Positions 17,570 to 28,159 are shown, counted from the stretch's first letter. The stretch: DNA of 64,000 nt from Natronobiforma cellulositropha (GCF_025629245.1 NZ_JANZXN010000029.1:35194-99193), one strand, 5' to 3'. Numbers and translations: made by a program. The notes: a model not told the origin generated them from the letters alone.

Positions 17570-17967
17570 TGGAGGCGATCAAAGCCGACATCACTCAGGG
17601 CCTGAAGAAGGGCTCGCTCGTCACCTGTGCCGACAACACGGGCGCACGCGAGCTGAAAGTCATCAGCGTCGCGGGCTACCACGGGACCAAGAACCGCCAG
17701 CCGAAGGCTGGACTCGGTGACAAGGTCACCGTCTCCGTCACGAAGGGGACGCCCGAGATGCGCAGACAGGTGCTCGAGGCCGTCGTTATTCGACAGCGGA
17801 AGGCGATCCGTCGTCCCGACGGGACCCGCCTGAAGTTCGAGGACAACGCCGCGGTCATCATCGACGAGAACCACGAGCCTCGTGGAACGGAGATTAAGGG
17901 TCCGATCGCTCGCGAAGTCGCAGAGCGCTTCGGTGCGATCGCGAGTACAGCGACCATGATCGTCTAA
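17569..17967 (+). CDS. rpl14: 50S ribosomal protein uL14
   Basis: A 132-residue L14 with the conserved [17 protein letters not shown] block and [16 protein letters not shown]; it lies at the subunit interface. The ATG at 17569 (TGATG with S17) is preferred to a GTG one codon earlier. Confidence 0.97.
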   Translation: MEAIKADITQGLKKGSLVTCADNTGARELKVISVAGYHGTKNRQPKAGLGDKVTVSVTKGTPEMRRQVLEAVVIRQRKAIRRPDGTRLKFEDNAAVIIDENHEPRGTEIKGPIAREVAERFGAIASTATMIV

Positions 17968-17968
17968 C

Positions 17969-18337
17969 ATGAGTAAACAACCACGCAAACAGCGAACCCA
18001 GACGGCGCGTGCCCCGCTCCACCAGCGCGGCAAGCAGCTGCACGCGACGCTTTCGGACGAGCTCCGCGAGGAGTACGGCCGCCGTCGGACCCGCGTCAAC
18101 GCGGGCGACACGGTCGAGGTGCTCCGCGGTGACCACGCCGGAACGACCGGTGAGGTGCTGAAAGTGGACCTCTCAGAGCAGGTCATCCACGTCGAAGACG
18201 TGACCGTCGAGACGGCCGACGGCGAGGAAGTCGCCCGGCCGATCCCGGCGTCGAACGTCCGACTCACGGATCTCGACCTCTCCGACGAGCGCCGCGAGGC
18301 GCGTCTCGAGGGTGACACAGCAGGTGATGAACAATGA
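17969..18337 (+). CDS. rpl24: 50S ribosomal protein uL24
   Basis: A 122-residue L24 with [19 protein letters not shown] and a KOW motif ([20 protein letters not shown], about 45-64). It is an assembly initiator protein near the tunnel exit. It overlaps S4e by four bases. Confidence 0.96.
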   Translation: MSKQPRKQRTQTARAPLHQRGKQLHATLSDELREEYGRRRTRVNAGDTVEVLRGDHAGTTGEVLKVDLSEQVIHVEDVTVETADGEEVARPIPASNVRLTDLDLSDERREARLEGDTAGDEQ

Positions 18338-19038
18338 GTAACCACCAGAAACGACTCTCGGTACCGAAGTCGTGGCCGGTCGAGCGAAAGACCGCCACGT
18401 TCACCGTCAAGGCGGGCGCGGGTCCCCACGGTGAAGAGGGTGTGCCGTTGCTGATCTTGCTCCGGGACGTCCTCGGCTACGTCGATTCACGCAAGGAAGC
18501 CCGGTACGCACTCGCACACGACTCGATCCTCGTCAACGGCGACCCGATCAACGACGAGAAGCGACCGATCGGCATGTTCGACATCGTCGCCTTCCCGGGT
18601 CGCGAAGAGTACTACCGCATCTTCCCCGACGAAGGCGGCCGACTCTCGTTGACGCCGATCGACGAGTCGGCAGCGGATAGCCGTCTCGGCAAGGTCGTCA
18701 GCAAGCGCCAGGTGACCGGTGGCGCGACACAGCTGTCGCTCCACGACGGCTCCAACATCACCGTCGACGACGTCGACGAGTACAACTCGAACGACTCGGT
18801 CGTCGTCGACAACGAGTCGAAAGAGATCGTCGCCCACTTCCCCTACGAAGAGGGCGCGCTCGTCACCGCCGTCCGCGGTAACCACGCCGGCAAGATCGGG
18901 ACGATCGAGACCATCGAGGTCACTCCCGGTAGCGGTCCGAACGTCGTCACCGTCGACATCGACGAGGACGACGGCTTCGAGACCGTCGAGGAGTACGTCG
19001 TCGTCATCGACGAGAAGTTCGCAGGTGATGACGAATGA
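18334..19038 (+). CDS. rps4e: 30S ribosomal protein eS4
   Basis: A 234-residue S4e: N-terminal HLKRL-like segment (here [19 protein letters not shown]), an S4 RNA-binding domain around [20 protein letters not shown], and a C-terminal KOW motif ([19 protein letters not shown]). The protein is absent from bacteria. ATGA overlaps at both ends. Confidence 0.96.
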   Translation: MSNHQKRLSVPKSWPVERKTATFTVKAGAGPHGEEGVPLLILLRDVLGYVDSRKEARYALAHDSILVNGDPINDEKRPIGMFDIVAFPGREEYYRIFPDEGGRLSLTPIDESAADSRLGKVVSKRQVTGGATQLSLHDGSNITVDDVDEYNSNDSVVVDNESKEIVAHFPYEEGALVTAVRGNHAGKIGTIETIEVTPGSGPNVVTVDIDEDDGFETVEEYVVVIDEKFAGDDE

Positions 19039-19571
19039 GCGAGGCTGACGCTGGCTTCCACGAGATGCGCGAACCCCGCGTCGAGAAAGTCGTCGTCCAC
19101 ATGGGCGTCGGCCGCGGCGGTCGCGACCTCGGCCGTGCCGAGGGCATCATCGAGGACGTCACCGGCCAGCAGAGCGTTCGCACGCTGGCGAAGTCGACCG
19201 AACCCGAGTTCGGTATCCGCCAGGGCGAACCGATCGGCACGAAGGTCACGCTCCGCGGCGAGGACGCCGAGGCGTTCCTCGAGACCGCGCTGCCGCTCGC
19301 AGACCTCTCTGCGACGCAGTTCGATCAGATGGGGAACTTCAGTTTCGGTGTCGAAGAACACACCGACTTCCCCAGTCAGGAGTACGACCCGACGATCGGT
19401 ATCTACGGTCTCGACGTCACCGTCAACATGGTGCGTCCGGGCTACCGCATCGCCAAGCGAGACAAGGCCACCACGTCGATTCCCGCGAACCACCGACTCA
19501 CGCCGGAGGACGCGATCCGCTTCCTCGAGTCGACGTTCGACGTGGACGTAGAGGACCCAGACGATGAGTGA
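19035..19571 (+). CDS. rpl5: 50S ribosomal protein uL5
   Basis: A 178-residue L5 with [20 protein letters not shown] and the P-site loop region around [17 protein letters not shown]; it contacts 5S rRNA and the tRNA elbow. It overlaps S14 by 8 bases. Confidence 0.97.
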   Translation: MSEADAGFHEMREPRVEKVVVHMGVGRGGRDLGRAEGIIEDVTGQQSVRTLAKSTEPEFGIRQGEPIGTKVTLRGEDAEAFLETALPLADLSATQFDQMGNFSFGVEEHTDFPSQEYDPTIGIYGLDVTVNMVRPGYRIAKRDKATTSIPANHRLTPEDAIRFLESTFDVDVEDPDDE

Positions 19572-19740
19572 AAGTGAAAACGAACAGGCGGGCGAGCAGG
19601 CCGGTGAGCGCACCGGGCAGGTCCAGGCGTGTCAGCGCTGTGGCCGCAAGCAGGGGTTAGTCGGCAAGTACGACATCAACCTCTGTCGCCAGTGTTTCCG
19701 CGAGATCGCCCGCGACATGGGATTCAAGAAGTATCGATAA
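19564..19740 (+). CDS. rps14: 30S ribosomal protein uS14 (zinc type)
   Basis: A 58-residue S14 beginning [12 protein letters not shown] inside the last codons of L5. The zinc site is [12 protein letters not shown] followed by [19 protein letters not shown], that is CxxC...CxxC, with the usual C-terminus. The N-terminal 20 residues are an acidic haloarchaeal extension. Confidence 0.95.
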   Translation: MSESENEQAGEQAGERTGQVQACQRCGRKQGLVGKYDINLCRQCFREIARDMGFKKYR

Positions 19741-19741
19741 C

Positions 19742-20134
19742 ATGACCGGGAACGATCCACTCAGCAACGCGCTCTCGGGCATCGACAACGCCGAGAGTGT
19801 GGGACATCTCTCCCACGAGGTATCACCCGCCTCGAACGAGATCGGCAGCGTACTCGAGGTCTTCTACGACCGCGGGTACATCTCCGGATTCGAGTACATC
19901 GACGACGGAAAAGCCGGCCAGTTCGAGGTCGAATTGAAAGGAGCGATCAACAAGTGTGGTCCCGTCAAGCCCCGCTACGCAGTCGGCGCCGACGAGTTCG
20001 AGACGCTGGAGAAACGGTATCTCCCCGCTCGAGACTTCGGCGCGCTCGTCGTCACGACGAGCAGTGGCATCATGAGCCACTACGAGGCGCGCGAGCAGGG
20101 CGTCGGCGGCCAGGTGATCGCGTACGTCTACTAA
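19742..20134 (+). CDS. rps8: 30S ribosomal protein uS8
   Basis: A 130-residue S8 with [15 protein letters not shown] at the start and the conserved C-terminus [20 protein letters not shown]. It binds helix 21 of 16S rRNA in the central domain. One base separates it from S14. Confidence 0.97.
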   Translation: MTGNDPLSNALSGIDNAESVGHLSHEVSPASNEIGSVLEVFYDRGYISGFEYIDDGKAGQFEVELKGAINKCGPVKPRYAVGADEFETLEKRYLPARDFGALVVTTSSGIMSHYEAREQGVGGQVIAYVY

Positions 20135-20136
20135 CC

Positions 20137-20670
20137 ATGCGAGTTGAACTCGAACTACCAGAGGACGTAACCGCCGACGTCGACCACCTAGACGTCACGA
20201 TCGAGGGCCCGAACGGCACCGTCACCCGACGGCTGTGGTACCCGAACGTGACCGTCGACGTGGAAGACGACCACGTGGTCATCGAGAGTTCCGTCGACAA
20301 CGCGAAAACGAACGCGACCGTCGGCACCTTCGAGAGCCACGTCGAGAACGCCTTCTACGGTGTGACCGAGGGCTGGGAGTATCAGATGGAAGTCTTTTAC
20401 TCTCACTTCCCCATGCAGGTCCGCGTCGAAGGCGAGGAAGTCGTCATCGAGAACTTCCTCGGCGAGAAAGCACCGCGACGAACGAGTATCCACGGTGACA
20501 CCGACGTCTCCGTCGACGGCGAAGCGCTGACGCTCTCCGGTCCGAACAAAGAGCACGTCGGCCAGACGGCCGCCGACATCGAACAGATGACGAAGGTGAA
20601 AGGAAAGGACATCCGCGTCTTCCAGGACGGGGTCTACATCACCGAGAAACCCCAGATGGGAGGTGCCTGA
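20137..20670 (+). CDS. rpl6: 50S ribosomal protein uL6
   Basis: A 177-residue L6 starting MRVELELPEDVTADVDHLDV, with two RNA-binding repeats and IEQMTKVKGKDIRVFQDGVY near the C-terminus, at the base of the stalk by the sarcin-ricin loop. The ATG at 20137 is chosen because upstream codons in this frame overlap S8 and are Arg-rich. Confidence 0.97.
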   Translation: MRVELELPEDVTADVDHLDVTIEGPNGTVTRRLWYPNVTVDVEDDHVVIESSVDNAKTNATVGTFESHVENAFYGVTEGWEYQMEVFYSHFPMQVRVEGEEVVIENFLGEKAPRRTSIHGDTDVSVDGEALTLSGPNKEHVGQTAADIEQMTKVKGKDIRVFQDGVYITEKPQMGGA

Positions 20671-20673
20671 TAG

Positions 20674-21432
20674 ATGGCAGACGACAACGACGAACTCGAG
20701 ACGACCGAAGAACTCGAGGAAGAGACCGCCGCAGACGACGGTCCGTCCGAACTCGAGGACATCAGCGGCGTCGGCTCGAGTAAGGCCGGCGCGCTCCGCG
20801 ACGCCGGATTCGAGTCGGTCGACGACGTCCGCGAGGCCTCCCAGAGCGACCTCGCCGAGGCCGACGGCATCGGTAACGCGCTCGCTGCGCGTATCAAAGC
20901 CGACGTCGGCGACCTCGAGGTCTCTGAGGAGACCGACGCCGAGATCGAAGACGAGGCAGCCGAGGAGGACGTCGTCGAAGACGTCGAGACGGAACTCGTC
21001 GCACGTGGGCTGACCGAGAAGACGCCCGACCTCTCCGAGGAGGAGGGGCGACTGCTCGGCCAGCGTGCCCGCGAGGGGAAACCGGCGTTCAAGCGCCAGG
21101 ACTACCACAAGAAAAAGCGCACGCCCGAATCGTGGCGTCGCCCCCGTGGTGGCCTCTCGAAACAGCGCCGCGGCATCAAGGGGAAGGGCCCGAAGGTCCA
21201 CTCCGGCTACCGTACGCCCAAATCCGTTCGGGGCAAACACCCGAGCGGCTTCGAAGAGGTCCGCGTCGAGACGCCGTCTGACGTCGAGGGTGTCGACGGC
21301 GACACCCAGGCGGTCCGCATCGGTTCCTCGGTCGGCGCGCGAAAGCGCGAACAGATCGAAGAGCAGTGTGAGGACGCGGGCATTCGCGTCCTGAACCCGA
21401 CCTACCTCGAAGTCGAGGTGGACGACCAATGA
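20674..21432 (+). CDS. rpl32e: 50S ribosomal protein eL32 with helix-hairpin-helix extension
   Basis: A 252-residue protein. The N-terminal 110 residues carry a helix-hairpin-helix repeat ([20 protein letters not shown], then [20 protein letters not shown]) and an acidic linker; the ribosomal core starts about residue 130 with [20 protein letters not shown]. The extension is known in haloarchaeal L32e and resembles a DNA/RNA-binding HhH pair; its role is not known to me. Confidence 0.95.
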   Translation: MADDNDELETTEELEEETAADDGPSELEDISGVGSSKAGALRDAGFESVDDVREASQSDLAEADGIGNALAARIKADVGDLEVSEETDAEIEDEAAEEDVVEDVETELVARGLTEKTPDLSEEEGRLLGQRAREGKPAFKRQDYHKKKRTPESWRRPRGGLSKQRRGIKGKGPKVHSGYRTPKSVRGKHPSGFEEVRVETPSDVEGVDGDTQAVRIGSSVGARKREQIEEQCEDAGIRVLNPTYLEVEVDDQ

Positions 21433-21878
21433 CCGACCTTCGTGCACAGAAGCGACTGGCGGCAGACGTCTTGGACGTCGGGAAGAACCGCGTCTGGTTC
21501 GACCCCGACGCACAGGCGGACATCGCCGAGGCGATCACTCGCGAAGAGATTCGCGAACTCGTCGCCGACGGCCTGATCCGTTCGAAAGACGCCCGCGGGA
21601 ACTCACGCGGCCGCGCTCGCGAGCGCAACGCCAAGCGAGCCTACGGACACCAGAAGGGACCCGGCAAGCGCCGAGGGACCAAGGGTGCACGCCAGAACTC
21701 GAAAGAAGACTGGACGAGCCGGATCCGCGCGCAGCGACGGACGCTCCGAGAACTCCGCGACGACGGCGAGATTACGCCGACGCAGTACCGCCAGCTCTAC
21801 CGGAAGGCGAGCGGCGGGGAGTTCCGCAGCGTCCAGTACCTGCTGAACTACATCGACAATCACTACGGTGACGACTAA
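21429..21878 (+). CDS. rpl19e: 50S ribosomal protein eL19
   Basis: A 149-residue L19e: [40 protein letters not shown] and the basic middle [18 protein letters not shown] segment ([18 protein letters not shown]). The protein is archaeal/eukaryotic specific. Its start overlaps L32e by 4 bases and its stop shares a base with L18. Confidence 0.97.
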   Translation: MTDLRAQKRLAADVLDVGKNRVWFDPDAQADIAEAITREEIRELVADGLIRSKDARGNSRGRARERNAKRAYGHQKGPGKRRGTKGARQNSKEDWTSRIRAQRRTLRELRDDGEITPTQYRQLYRKASGGEFRSVQYLLNYIDNHYGDD

Positions 21879-22426
21879 TGGCAACAGGACCACGATACAA
21901 GGTGCCGATGCGTCGTCGCCGGGAAGTCCGGACCGACTACCACCAGAGGTTGCGCCTGCTAAAATCGGGCAAACCACGCCTCGTTGCTCGCGTGAGCAAC
22001 GCCCACACTACGGCGCAGCTGGTCTCTCCCGGACCCAACGGCGACGTCACACACGCGAGCGCACACTCGAGCGACCTCACAGAGTACGGCTGGGAAGCGC
22101 CAACGGGCAACCTCCCGGCTGCCTACCTGACCGGCCTGCTGGCCGGCCTGCGAGCGGTCGAGGCGGGCGTCGAGGAGGCCGTGTTGGACATCGGTCTCAA
22201 CACGGCGACGCCCGGCAGTAAGGTGTTCGCGGTACAGGAAGGAGCGATCGACGCGGGACTCGAGGTTCCGCACAACGACAGCGTGCTGGCGGACTGGTCG
22301 CGAACGCGCGGCGAGCACATCGCCGAGTACGCCGAGTCGCTCGACGACCCGCTCTATAGCGGGGAGTTCGACGCAACGACGCTCCCAGAACACTTCGATG
22401 CGGTACGAGAGGAGATTCTAGAATGA
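21878..22426 (+). CDS. rpl18: 50S ribosomal protein uL18
   Basis: A 182-residue L18 with [20 protein letters not shown] and [20 protein letters not shown]; it bridges 5S rRNA to the large subunit together with L5. The C-terminal part is the archaeal/eukaryotic extension. Confidence 0.97.
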   Translation: MATGPRYKVPMRRRREVRTDYHQRLRLLKSGKPRLVARVSNAHTTAQLVSPGPNGDVTHASAHSSDLTEYGWEAPTGNLPAAYLTGLLAGLRAVEAGVEEAVLDIGLNTATPGSKVFAVQEGAIDAGLEVPHNDSVLADWSRTRGEHIAEYAESLDDPLYSGEFDATTLPEHFDAVREEILE

Positions 22427-23079
22427 GCGGACGAAACTACAACGACGGGTGGGAGCCGGTTACCCGTCTCGGAAAGAAAGTTCAGGAGGGCGAGATCGAC
22501 ACGATGGAGGCTGCCCTCAACTCGGGACTCCCGCTGAAGGAGCCCGAGATCGTCGACCAGCTCCTCCCCGGACTGGACGACGAGGTTCTGGACATCAACA
22601 TGGTCCAGCGGATGACCGACTCCGGTCGGCGCGTGAAGTTCCGCTGTGTCTGTGCGGTCGGCAACCGCGACGGCTTCGTCGGGTACGCCGAAGGCCGAGA
22701 CGACCAGGTCGGCTCCGCCATCCAGAAGGCGATCGGTATCGCGAAGCTGAACATGATCCAGGTCCCTCGCGGCTCGGGCTCCTGGGAGGACCGTTCTGAC
22801 CGCCCACACTCGCTGACCCACCGGACGACCGGGAAGGCGGGATCGGTCGAGGTCGAACTCATCCCTGCACCCGAGGGTCTCGGACTCGCCGCGAGTGAGA
22901 CGGTTACCGCCGTCCTCGAACTCGCCGGCATCGAGAACGCCTGGACGAAGAGCCACGGCAACACCCGGACGACGGTCAACCTCGCGAAGGCGACCTACAA
23001 CGCGCTGCAGAACGCCTCGCAGTCGCGTACGCCGCAGTACGCGGGCGAGGAGACCGACGGTGAGGTGGTCGAACAATGA
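22423..23079 (+). CDS. rps5: 30S ribosomal protein uS5
   Basis: A 218-residue S5 with [18 protein letters not shown], the S5 double-stranded RNA-binding region ([20 protein letters not shown]) and the C-terminal domain with [20 protein letters not shown]. It acts in decoding accuracy and mRNA unwinding. Four-base overlaps join it to L18 and L30. Confidence 0.97.
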   Translation: MSGRNYNDGWEPVTRLGKKVQEGEIDTMEAALNSGLPLKEPEIVDQLLPGLDDEVLDINMVQRMTDSGRRVKFRCVCAVGNRDGFVGYAEGRDDQVGSAIQKAIGIAKLNMIQVPRGSGSWEDRSDRPHSLTHRTTGKAGSVEVELIPAPEGLGLAASETVTAVLELAGIENAWTKSHGNTRTTVNLAKATYNALQNASQSRTPQYAGEETDGEVVEQ

Positions 23080-23543
23080 AGGCCATCGTTCAGCTTCGTG
23101 GCGAGGTCAACCGCCAGACGGCGGTCGACGACACCCTGTCGATGCTCAACGTCCACAAGGTCAACCACTGTACGCTCGTCCCCGAGACGGACACCTACCG
23201 TGGGATGATCACGAAGGTCAACGACTTCGTCGCCTTCGGCGAACCCAGCCAGGAGGTCCTCGAGACGCTGCTCGCGAAGCGAGCCGAACCACTCGAGGGC
23301 CGCCAGTCGGACGTCGACGAGGCGTGGGTCGCAGAGAACACCGACTACGACGACTTCGCCGGACTGGCCGAGGCGCTGCTGGCCGAAGAGACGACGCTGC
23401 GCGAGCAGGGGCTGTCGCCGACGCTCCGTCTCCACCCGCCACGCGGCGGCCACGATGGTATCAAGCACCCGGCCGGTCGGGGCGGGCAACTCGGAAAGCA
23501 TACAACAGAGGAGATTAACGAACTCCTCAACTCGATGCGCTAA
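23076..23543 (+). CDS. rpl30: 50S ribosomal protein uL30
   Basis: A 155-residue archaeal L30: [40 protein letters not shown] and the C-terminal [20 protein letters not shown] block that marks the archaeal/eukaryotic L7-type form. L15 follows after 2 bases. Confidence 0.97.
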   Translation: MKAIVQLRGEVNRQTAVDDTLSMLNVHKVNHCTLVPETDTYRGMITKVNDFVAFGEPSQEVLETLLAKRAEPLEGRQSDVDEAWVAENTDYDDFAGLAEALLAEETTLREQGLSPTLRLHPPRGGHDGIKHPAGRGGQLGKHTTEEINELLNSMR

Positions 23544-23545
23544 CC

Positions 23546-24040
23546 ATGACGAGCAAGAAACGACGCCAGCGCGGCACACGAACCCACGGCGGCGGAACGC
23601 ACAAGAATCGCCGTGGTGCGGGCCACCGTGGTGGCCGTGGTCGCGCCGGGCGGAGCAAACACGAGTTCCACAACTACGAACCGAAAGGCAAACACGGCTT
23701 CAAGCGCCCACACGGCATCCGCGAGACGGTCGCGGAGGTCGACTTACAGACGCTCGACGAGGACATCGCCCTCTACGTCGCTGACGACCTCGCAGACGAG
23801 GTCGACGGCGGCTACGAGGTCGACGCTCGCGATGTCGTCGACGGCGGCTACGAGGCCGACATCGTGAAGGTCCTCGGCAACGGCCAGGTCCGGAACACGC
23901 TCACGGTCACTGCCGACGCCTTCTCCGAGACGGCGACGGAGAAACTCGAGGACGCCGGCGGCGAGGCCGTCCTCAGCGCCCGCGGTGAGGAGGCACTGGC
24001 CGAGGCGACCGACGACGAAGACGAACAGGGCGAGGACTAA
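23546..24040 (+). CDS. rpl15: 50S ribosomal protein uL15
   Basis: A 164-residue L15 with the basic glycine-rich N-terminus (KKRRQRGTRTHGGGTHKNRR) and a C-terminal globular part ending in an acidic tail. It is a late assembly protein close to the 5S region. Three bases separate its stop from secY. Confidence 0.97.
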   Translation: MTSKKRRQRGTRTHGGGTHKNRRGAGHRGGRGRAGRSKHEFHNYEPKGKHGFKRPHGIRETVAEVDLQTLDEDIALYVADDLADEVDGGYEVDARDVVDGGYEADIVKVLGNGQVRNTLTVTADAFSETATEKLEDAGGEAVLSARGEEALAEATDDEDEQGED

Positions 24041-24043
24041 CCC

Positions 24044-25513
24044 ATGGGATGGAAGGAAACCGTCGAACCGGTGCTCACGCGGATGCCAGCCGTGCGCAGG
24101 CCTGAGGGGCACGTCCCCTTCAAGCGAAAGCTCGCCTGGACGGCCGGCATCCTCGTCTTGTACTTCTTCCTGACGAACATCGCACTCCTCGGACTCGAGG
24201 TGGGCGAAGCCAGCGACATCTTCGGTGAGTTCCGCGCGGTGCTCGCCGGTGAGCACGGCTCGCTCATGCAGGTCGGCATCGGCCCGATCGTCACCGCCAG
24301 CATCGTCTTACAGCTGCTGGGCGGGGCGAACTTACTCGGGCTCGATACGAGCGACCCTCGAGATCAGGTCCTCTATCAGGGTCTCCAGAAGCTGCTGGTG
24401 ATCGTCATGACGGCGCTGACGGCGCTGCCGATGGTGTTCGCCGGTGACTTCCTTCCAGCCCAGTCTGCGCTCACGCTCGGTGGACTCACGTTCACCGGCA
24501 ACGAGATACAGTGGCTGCTGTTCACCCAGATCTTCATCGGTGGCATCCTCATCCTCTACATGGACGAGGTCGTCAGTAAGTGGGGGATCGGGAGCGGGAT
24601 CGGGCTGTTCATCGTCGCCGGTGTCAGCCAGGGTCTCGTCTCCGGTGTGCTCGCCTGGGGCGACCAGGGGCTGATCTACAGCTGGATCCAGATTATCACC
24701 GGTGAGACGGTCCTCGGCTCGTTCGCGAGCGGTGAGGCGCTCTACACGCTGTTCATCGCCGACGGCGGTGGGCAGCTACTCGCCCTGATGACGACGGTGT
24801 TGATCTTCGCGGTGGTCGTCTACGCGGAGTCGGTCCGCGTCGAGATTCCGCTGAGTCACGCCCGTGTAAAGGGTGCTCGAGGGCGCTTCCCCGTGAAGCT
24901 CATCTACGCGAGCGTCCTGCCGATGATCCTCGTCCGTGCGCTGCAGATGAACGTCCAGTTCATCGGCCAGATCGTCAACAGCCAGTGGGCGAACATGCCC
25001 GGCTGGCTCGGCGTCTACAGTGAGGCCGGCCAGCCCGTGAGTGGATTCTTCTACTACACGGCGCCGATCTACGCACCCGGTGACTGGATGTGGTGGACCG
25101 CAGGCGTTACCCAGGAGCCGTGGATGGTGATGGTCCGCATCGCCGTCGACCTGACGTTCATGGTCATCGGCGGAGCGATCTTCGCCATCTTCTGGGTCGA
25201 GACGACGAACATGGGTCCCGAGGCGACCGCGCGCCAGATCCACAACTCCGGGATGCAGATCCCCGGCTTCCGACAGAACGTCGGTGTCGTCGAGAAGGTC
25301 ATGGAGCGCTACATCCCGCAGGTGACCGTCATCGGCGGCGCGCTCGTCGGCATCCTCGCCGTCGGCGCGAACATGCTCGGGACCATCGGTGCGGTCGGTG
25401 GGACTGGCCTGCTGCTCGCGGTCTCGATCACGTACAAACTGTACGAAGAGATCGCCGAAGAGCAGATGATGGAGATGCATCCGATGATGCGCCAGATGTT
25501 CGGCAAAGAGTAA
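24044..25513 (+). CDS. secY: preprotein translocase subunit SecY
   Basis: A 489-residue, ten-helix channel protein of the Sec translocon. Recognisable parts are the N-terminal VRRPEGHVPFKRKLAWTAG, the plug/TM2 region with MQVGIGPIVTASIVLQLLGG, cytoplasmic loop VRVEIPLSHARVKGARGRFP, and the final helix GGTGLLLAVSITYKLYEEIA. It closes the ribosomal superoperon, as usual in archaea; the mRNA probably ends in the 110 bases before uspA. Confidence 0.97.
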   Translation: MGWKETVEPVLTRMPAVRRPEGHVPFKRKLAWTAGILVLYFFLTNIALLGLEVGEASDIFGEFRAVLAGEHGSLMQVGIGPIVTASIVLQLLGGANLLGLDTSDPRDQVLYQGLQKLLVIVMTALTALPMVFAGDFLPAQSALTLGGLTFTGNEIQWLLFTQIFIGGILILYMDEVVSKWGIGSGIGLFIVAGVSQGLVSGVLAWGDQGLIYSWIQIITGETVLGSFASGEALYTLFIADGGGQLLALMTTVLIFAVVVYAESVRVEIPLSHARVKGARGRFPVKLIYASVLPMILVRALQMNVQFIGQIVNSQWANMPGWLGVYSEAGQPVSGFFYYTAPIYAPGDWMWWTAGVTQEPWMVMVRIAVDLTFMVIGGAIFAIFWVETTNMGPEATARQIHNSGMQIPGFRQNVGVVEKVMERYIPQVTVIGGALVGILAVGANMLGTIGAVGGTGLLLAVSITYKLYEEIAEEQMMEMHPMMRQMFGKE

Positions 25514-25624
25514 CGCTCCGGCCATCCGTTTTCGATTTTCTCACCGTCTCGAGTTTCGACAGTCGGATACGACGAGTGTTCTCGACACCGCTGCTAATTT
25601 TGCCGTCGACCTCGAAGCGAACGC

Positions 25625-26059
25625 ATGGGAGAACACGTTCTCATCCCAGTCGATGGGTCGCCGGCCGCTCGCCGTGCAGTCGAATACGCCTGTAATCGGT
25701 TCGAAGACGCGACGCTGACGCTCCTGTACGTGATGGACCCGATGGTCGATTACCAGCGACGGCGAGCGTTCCCCGGCTATACGGAGGAACACGGGTTCAA
25801 AAACGAACGGGAGAAGGCCGAGTACGTTCTCGAGTCGACTCTCGAGACGGTTCCGGACGGCGTGTCGGTCGAGACCGAAATCGACGCAGGAAACCCCGCC
25901 ACGAGAATCGTCCAGTACGCCGATGACAACGACGTAGACCACGTCGTTATCGGCAGCCACGGAAAACGAGGCGTCGCTCGGTACCTGCTGGGAAGTGTCG
26001 CAGAGACGGTTGTTCGGCGGTCGGCCGCCCCGGTCACCGTCGTCCGACCAAACGAGTAG
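25625..26059 (+). CDS. universal stress protein (UspA family)
   Basis: A 144-residue Usp-fold protein: MGEHVLIPVDGSPAARRAVE at the start and the nucleotide-binding GSHGKRGVARYLLGS motif (G2xG9xGS) at about residues 112-126, so it probably binds ATP. A TATA-like CTAATTTTGC lies about 30 bases upstream, so it is a separate transcription unit from secY. Confidence 0.9.
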   Translation: MGEHVLIPVDGSPAARRAVEYACNRFEDATLTLLYVMDPMVDYQRRRAFPGYTEEHGFKNEREKAEYVLESTLETVPDGVSVETEIDAGNPATRIVQYADDNDVDHVVIGSHGKRGVARYLLGSVAETVVRRSAAPVTVVRPNE

Positions 26060-26168
26060 TCGGCCGTCCCGGCTCTCGTGCTCCGGCGAATCTGTGTAGC
26101 GATTTTCGGGTCCCCTGCACGCGAGTGTCGGCTCTCGCTTTATGCCCGTCGGTACCGACTAGCACGGC

Positions 26169-26366
26169 ATGGCTCGAGCAGACCCTCGTCCGCTGACGAG
26201 ACGGCGCGTGTGTGGGCTGGCGGGTGTCGCATCCAGTGTCGTGTCTCTCGCAGGCTGTGGTGGCCCGGAAGGTGAGGACGACGCCGACCTCCCGGCAGAG
26301 GAGGGCACCGGTAACGGACAGGAACTCGAGGACGACGTAGGCGACGACGCGAGCGAGGTGGGGTGA
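26169..26366 (+). CDS. small Tat-type lipoprotein
   Basis: A 65-residue protein with a twin-arginine signal (TRRRVCG at residues 10-16), a hydrophobic stretch and the lipobox SLAGC (Cys30). The mature part is only 35 residues, nearly all Asp, Glu and Gly. It probably sits as an acidic tether on the outer face of the membrane. It ends 4 bases before nuoCD, so the two are likely co-transcribed; its role is unknown. Confidence 0.7.
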   Translation: MARADPRPLTRRRVCGLAGVASSVVSLAGCGGPEGEDDADLPAEEGTGNGQELEDDVGDDASEVG

Positions 26367-26370
26367 TCCG

Positions 26371-28053
26371 ATGAGCGAACAGGAGCCACTGGGCGGCCGG
26401 ATCGACCCCGAGTTCGACCACGAGCGAGCCGAGACGGCCGACGAGACGACGCTCGAGCGCGTGCTCGAGCCGTACACGCTGGCTCGAGACGATCACACGA
26501 ACGCCCCGGCGTTCGTGATCCGTGCCGACGCGGTCCAGTCGGCACTGGTCGCCCTCCGCGAGGAGGCGGGGTTCGACCACCTCTCGTGTATCACGGCCCA
26601 GGAGTACGAGGACCGCTACGAGTCGCTGCTCCACCTCACGAAGTACGACGAGCGCCGCCACGAGGTGACGCTCGTGGTTCCGCTCTCGAAAGACGATCCG
26701 GTCTGTCAGAGTGCAGAGTCGGTGTTTCGGACGGCCGACTGGCACGAACGAGAGGCGTACGACCTGGTCGGGATTCGTTACGACGGCCATCCCGACCTCC
26801 GCCGGATCTTGCTTCCCGAAACCTGGCAGGGCCACCCACTGAGTCTCGGCTACGACCAGGACAAACCGCAGGTCGTGAAGTTCGCAAAACACGCCAATCC
26901 GCTCGAGGCGGATCGACTCCACGCCGAGTCGGATACGATGTTGCTCAACATCGGACCACACCACCCGGCGACACACGGGGTGTTACACCTCAAAGCGGTG
27001 CTCGACGGGGAGTCCGTCGCGAGCGTCGAACCCGACGTGGGCTACCTCCACCGGTGTGAGGAGCAGATGTGCCAGCAGGGGACCTACCGCTACCAGATCA
27101 TCCCCTACTCGAATCGGTGGGACTACACGGCGAACCTCCCGAACGAGTGGGCGGTCGCCCGCGCCATCGAGGACCTGGCGGGACTCGAGGTGCCCGAGTA
27201 CGCCCAGGTGTTGCGGACGATGGCGACCGAACTCGGGCGGATGCTCGGGCACTTCCTGGCGCTCGGTACGTTCGCGCTCGACGTCTACGGCGACTTCACC
27301 GCCATCTTCCAGTACGCCTTCCGCGACCGAGAGGTCGTCCAGGACATCCTGGAGGATCTGACCGGCCAGCGAATGATGTTCTACTACTTCCGACTGGGTG
27401 GCGTCTGCTGGGACCTCCCGGAACCGCGCGAAGCCTTCTTCGAAAAGAGCCGTGACTTCCTAGAGGAACTCCCCACGAAACTCCGCGAGTACGAGAACCT
27501 GATCGTCACGAACGAGATTTTCCAGATCCGGACCGTCGGCACCGGCACCTTGGCACCGGAGGTCGCGAAGGACTACGGCTGTACCGGTCCCGTCGCCCGC
27601 GGGTCGGGCATCGACTACGACCTCCGCCGGGACGACCCCTACGGCTACTACTCCGAACTCGAGTGGGACGTTATCACCGAAGACGGCTGTGACAACTTCT
27701 CGCGCGTGCTCGTGCGTATGCAGGAGGTCGAAGAGTCGGCGAAGATCGTCGAGCAGTGTCTCGACCTCCTCGAGCGCTGGCCCGAAGACGACCGCCAGGT
27801 CCAGAGCAACGTCCCGCGGACGCTACGCCCACCGGCGGACGCGGAGACCTACCGGGCGGTCGAGTCGGCGAAGGGCGAACTCGGCATCTACGTCCGCTCC
27901 GACGGGACGAACTCGCCAGCCCGGTTCAAGATTCGCAGCCCGTGCTATCACAACCTCTCGGCGCTGCCCGAGATGGCAGAAGGCGAGTACGTCGCCGACC
28001 TGATCGCCTCACTCGGCAGTCTCGACATCGTCCTCGGGAGCGTCGACCGGTAG
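26371..28053 (+). CDS. nuoCD: NADH-quinone oxidoreductase subunit C/D fusion (orphan)
   Basis: A 560-residue fusion. Residues 1-175 are NuoC-like (TADWHEREAYDLVGIRYDGH, then GHPDLRRILLPETWQGHPLS in family order), and from about 190 the NuoD part begins with NIGPHHPATHGVLHLKAVL, containing the quinone-site histidines; the C-terminus SLGSLDIVLGSVDR is typical. In haloarchaea nuoCD normally lies in a nuoABCDHIJKLMN operon for a complex I-like enzyme, but no other nuo gene is present here. It may be a second copy, or the operon is split. Confidence 0.92.
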   Translation: MSEQEPLGGRIDPEFDHERAETADETTLERVLEPYTLARDDHTNAPAFVIRADAVQSALVALREEAGFDHLSCITAQEYEDRYESLLHLTKYDERRHEVTLVVPLSKDDPVCQSAESVFRTADWHEREAYDLVGIRYDGHPDLRRILLPETWQGHPLSLGYDQDKPQVVKFAKHANPLEADRLHAESDTMLLNIGPHHPATHGVLHLKAVLDGESVASVEPDVGYLHRCEEQMCQQGTYRYQIIPYSNRWDYTANLPNEWAVARAIEDLAGLEVPEYAQVLRTMATELGRMLGHFLALGTFALDVYGDFTAIFQYAFRDREVVQDILEDLTGQRMMFYYFRLGGVCWDLPEPREAFFEKSRDFLEELPTKLREYENLIVTNEIFQIRTVGTGTLAPEVAKDYGCTGPVARGSGIDYDLRRDDPYGYYSELEWDVITEDGCDNFSRVLVRMQEVEESAKIVEQCLDLLERWPEDDRQVQSNVPRTLRPPADAETYRAVESAKGELGIYVRSDGTNSPARFKIRSPCYHNLSALPEMAEGEYVADLIASLGSLDIVLGSVDR

Positions 28054-28159
28054 TCCGCCTCGAGCGGGTGGGCCGATTTCGATCCGTTTACGGACGGGCG
28101 CGCCGTCTTCTCCATCGAATGCGTGCGTTGCCTCGAGCGTCCCGCCCCGGTGGTGAGCA

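Noticed and set aside
20188..21513. Long antisense open frame (441 codons) opposite L6, L32e and L19e
   Set aside because: It is a GC-driven shadow of real ribosomal genes, has no promoter or ribosome site, and spans several gene borders.
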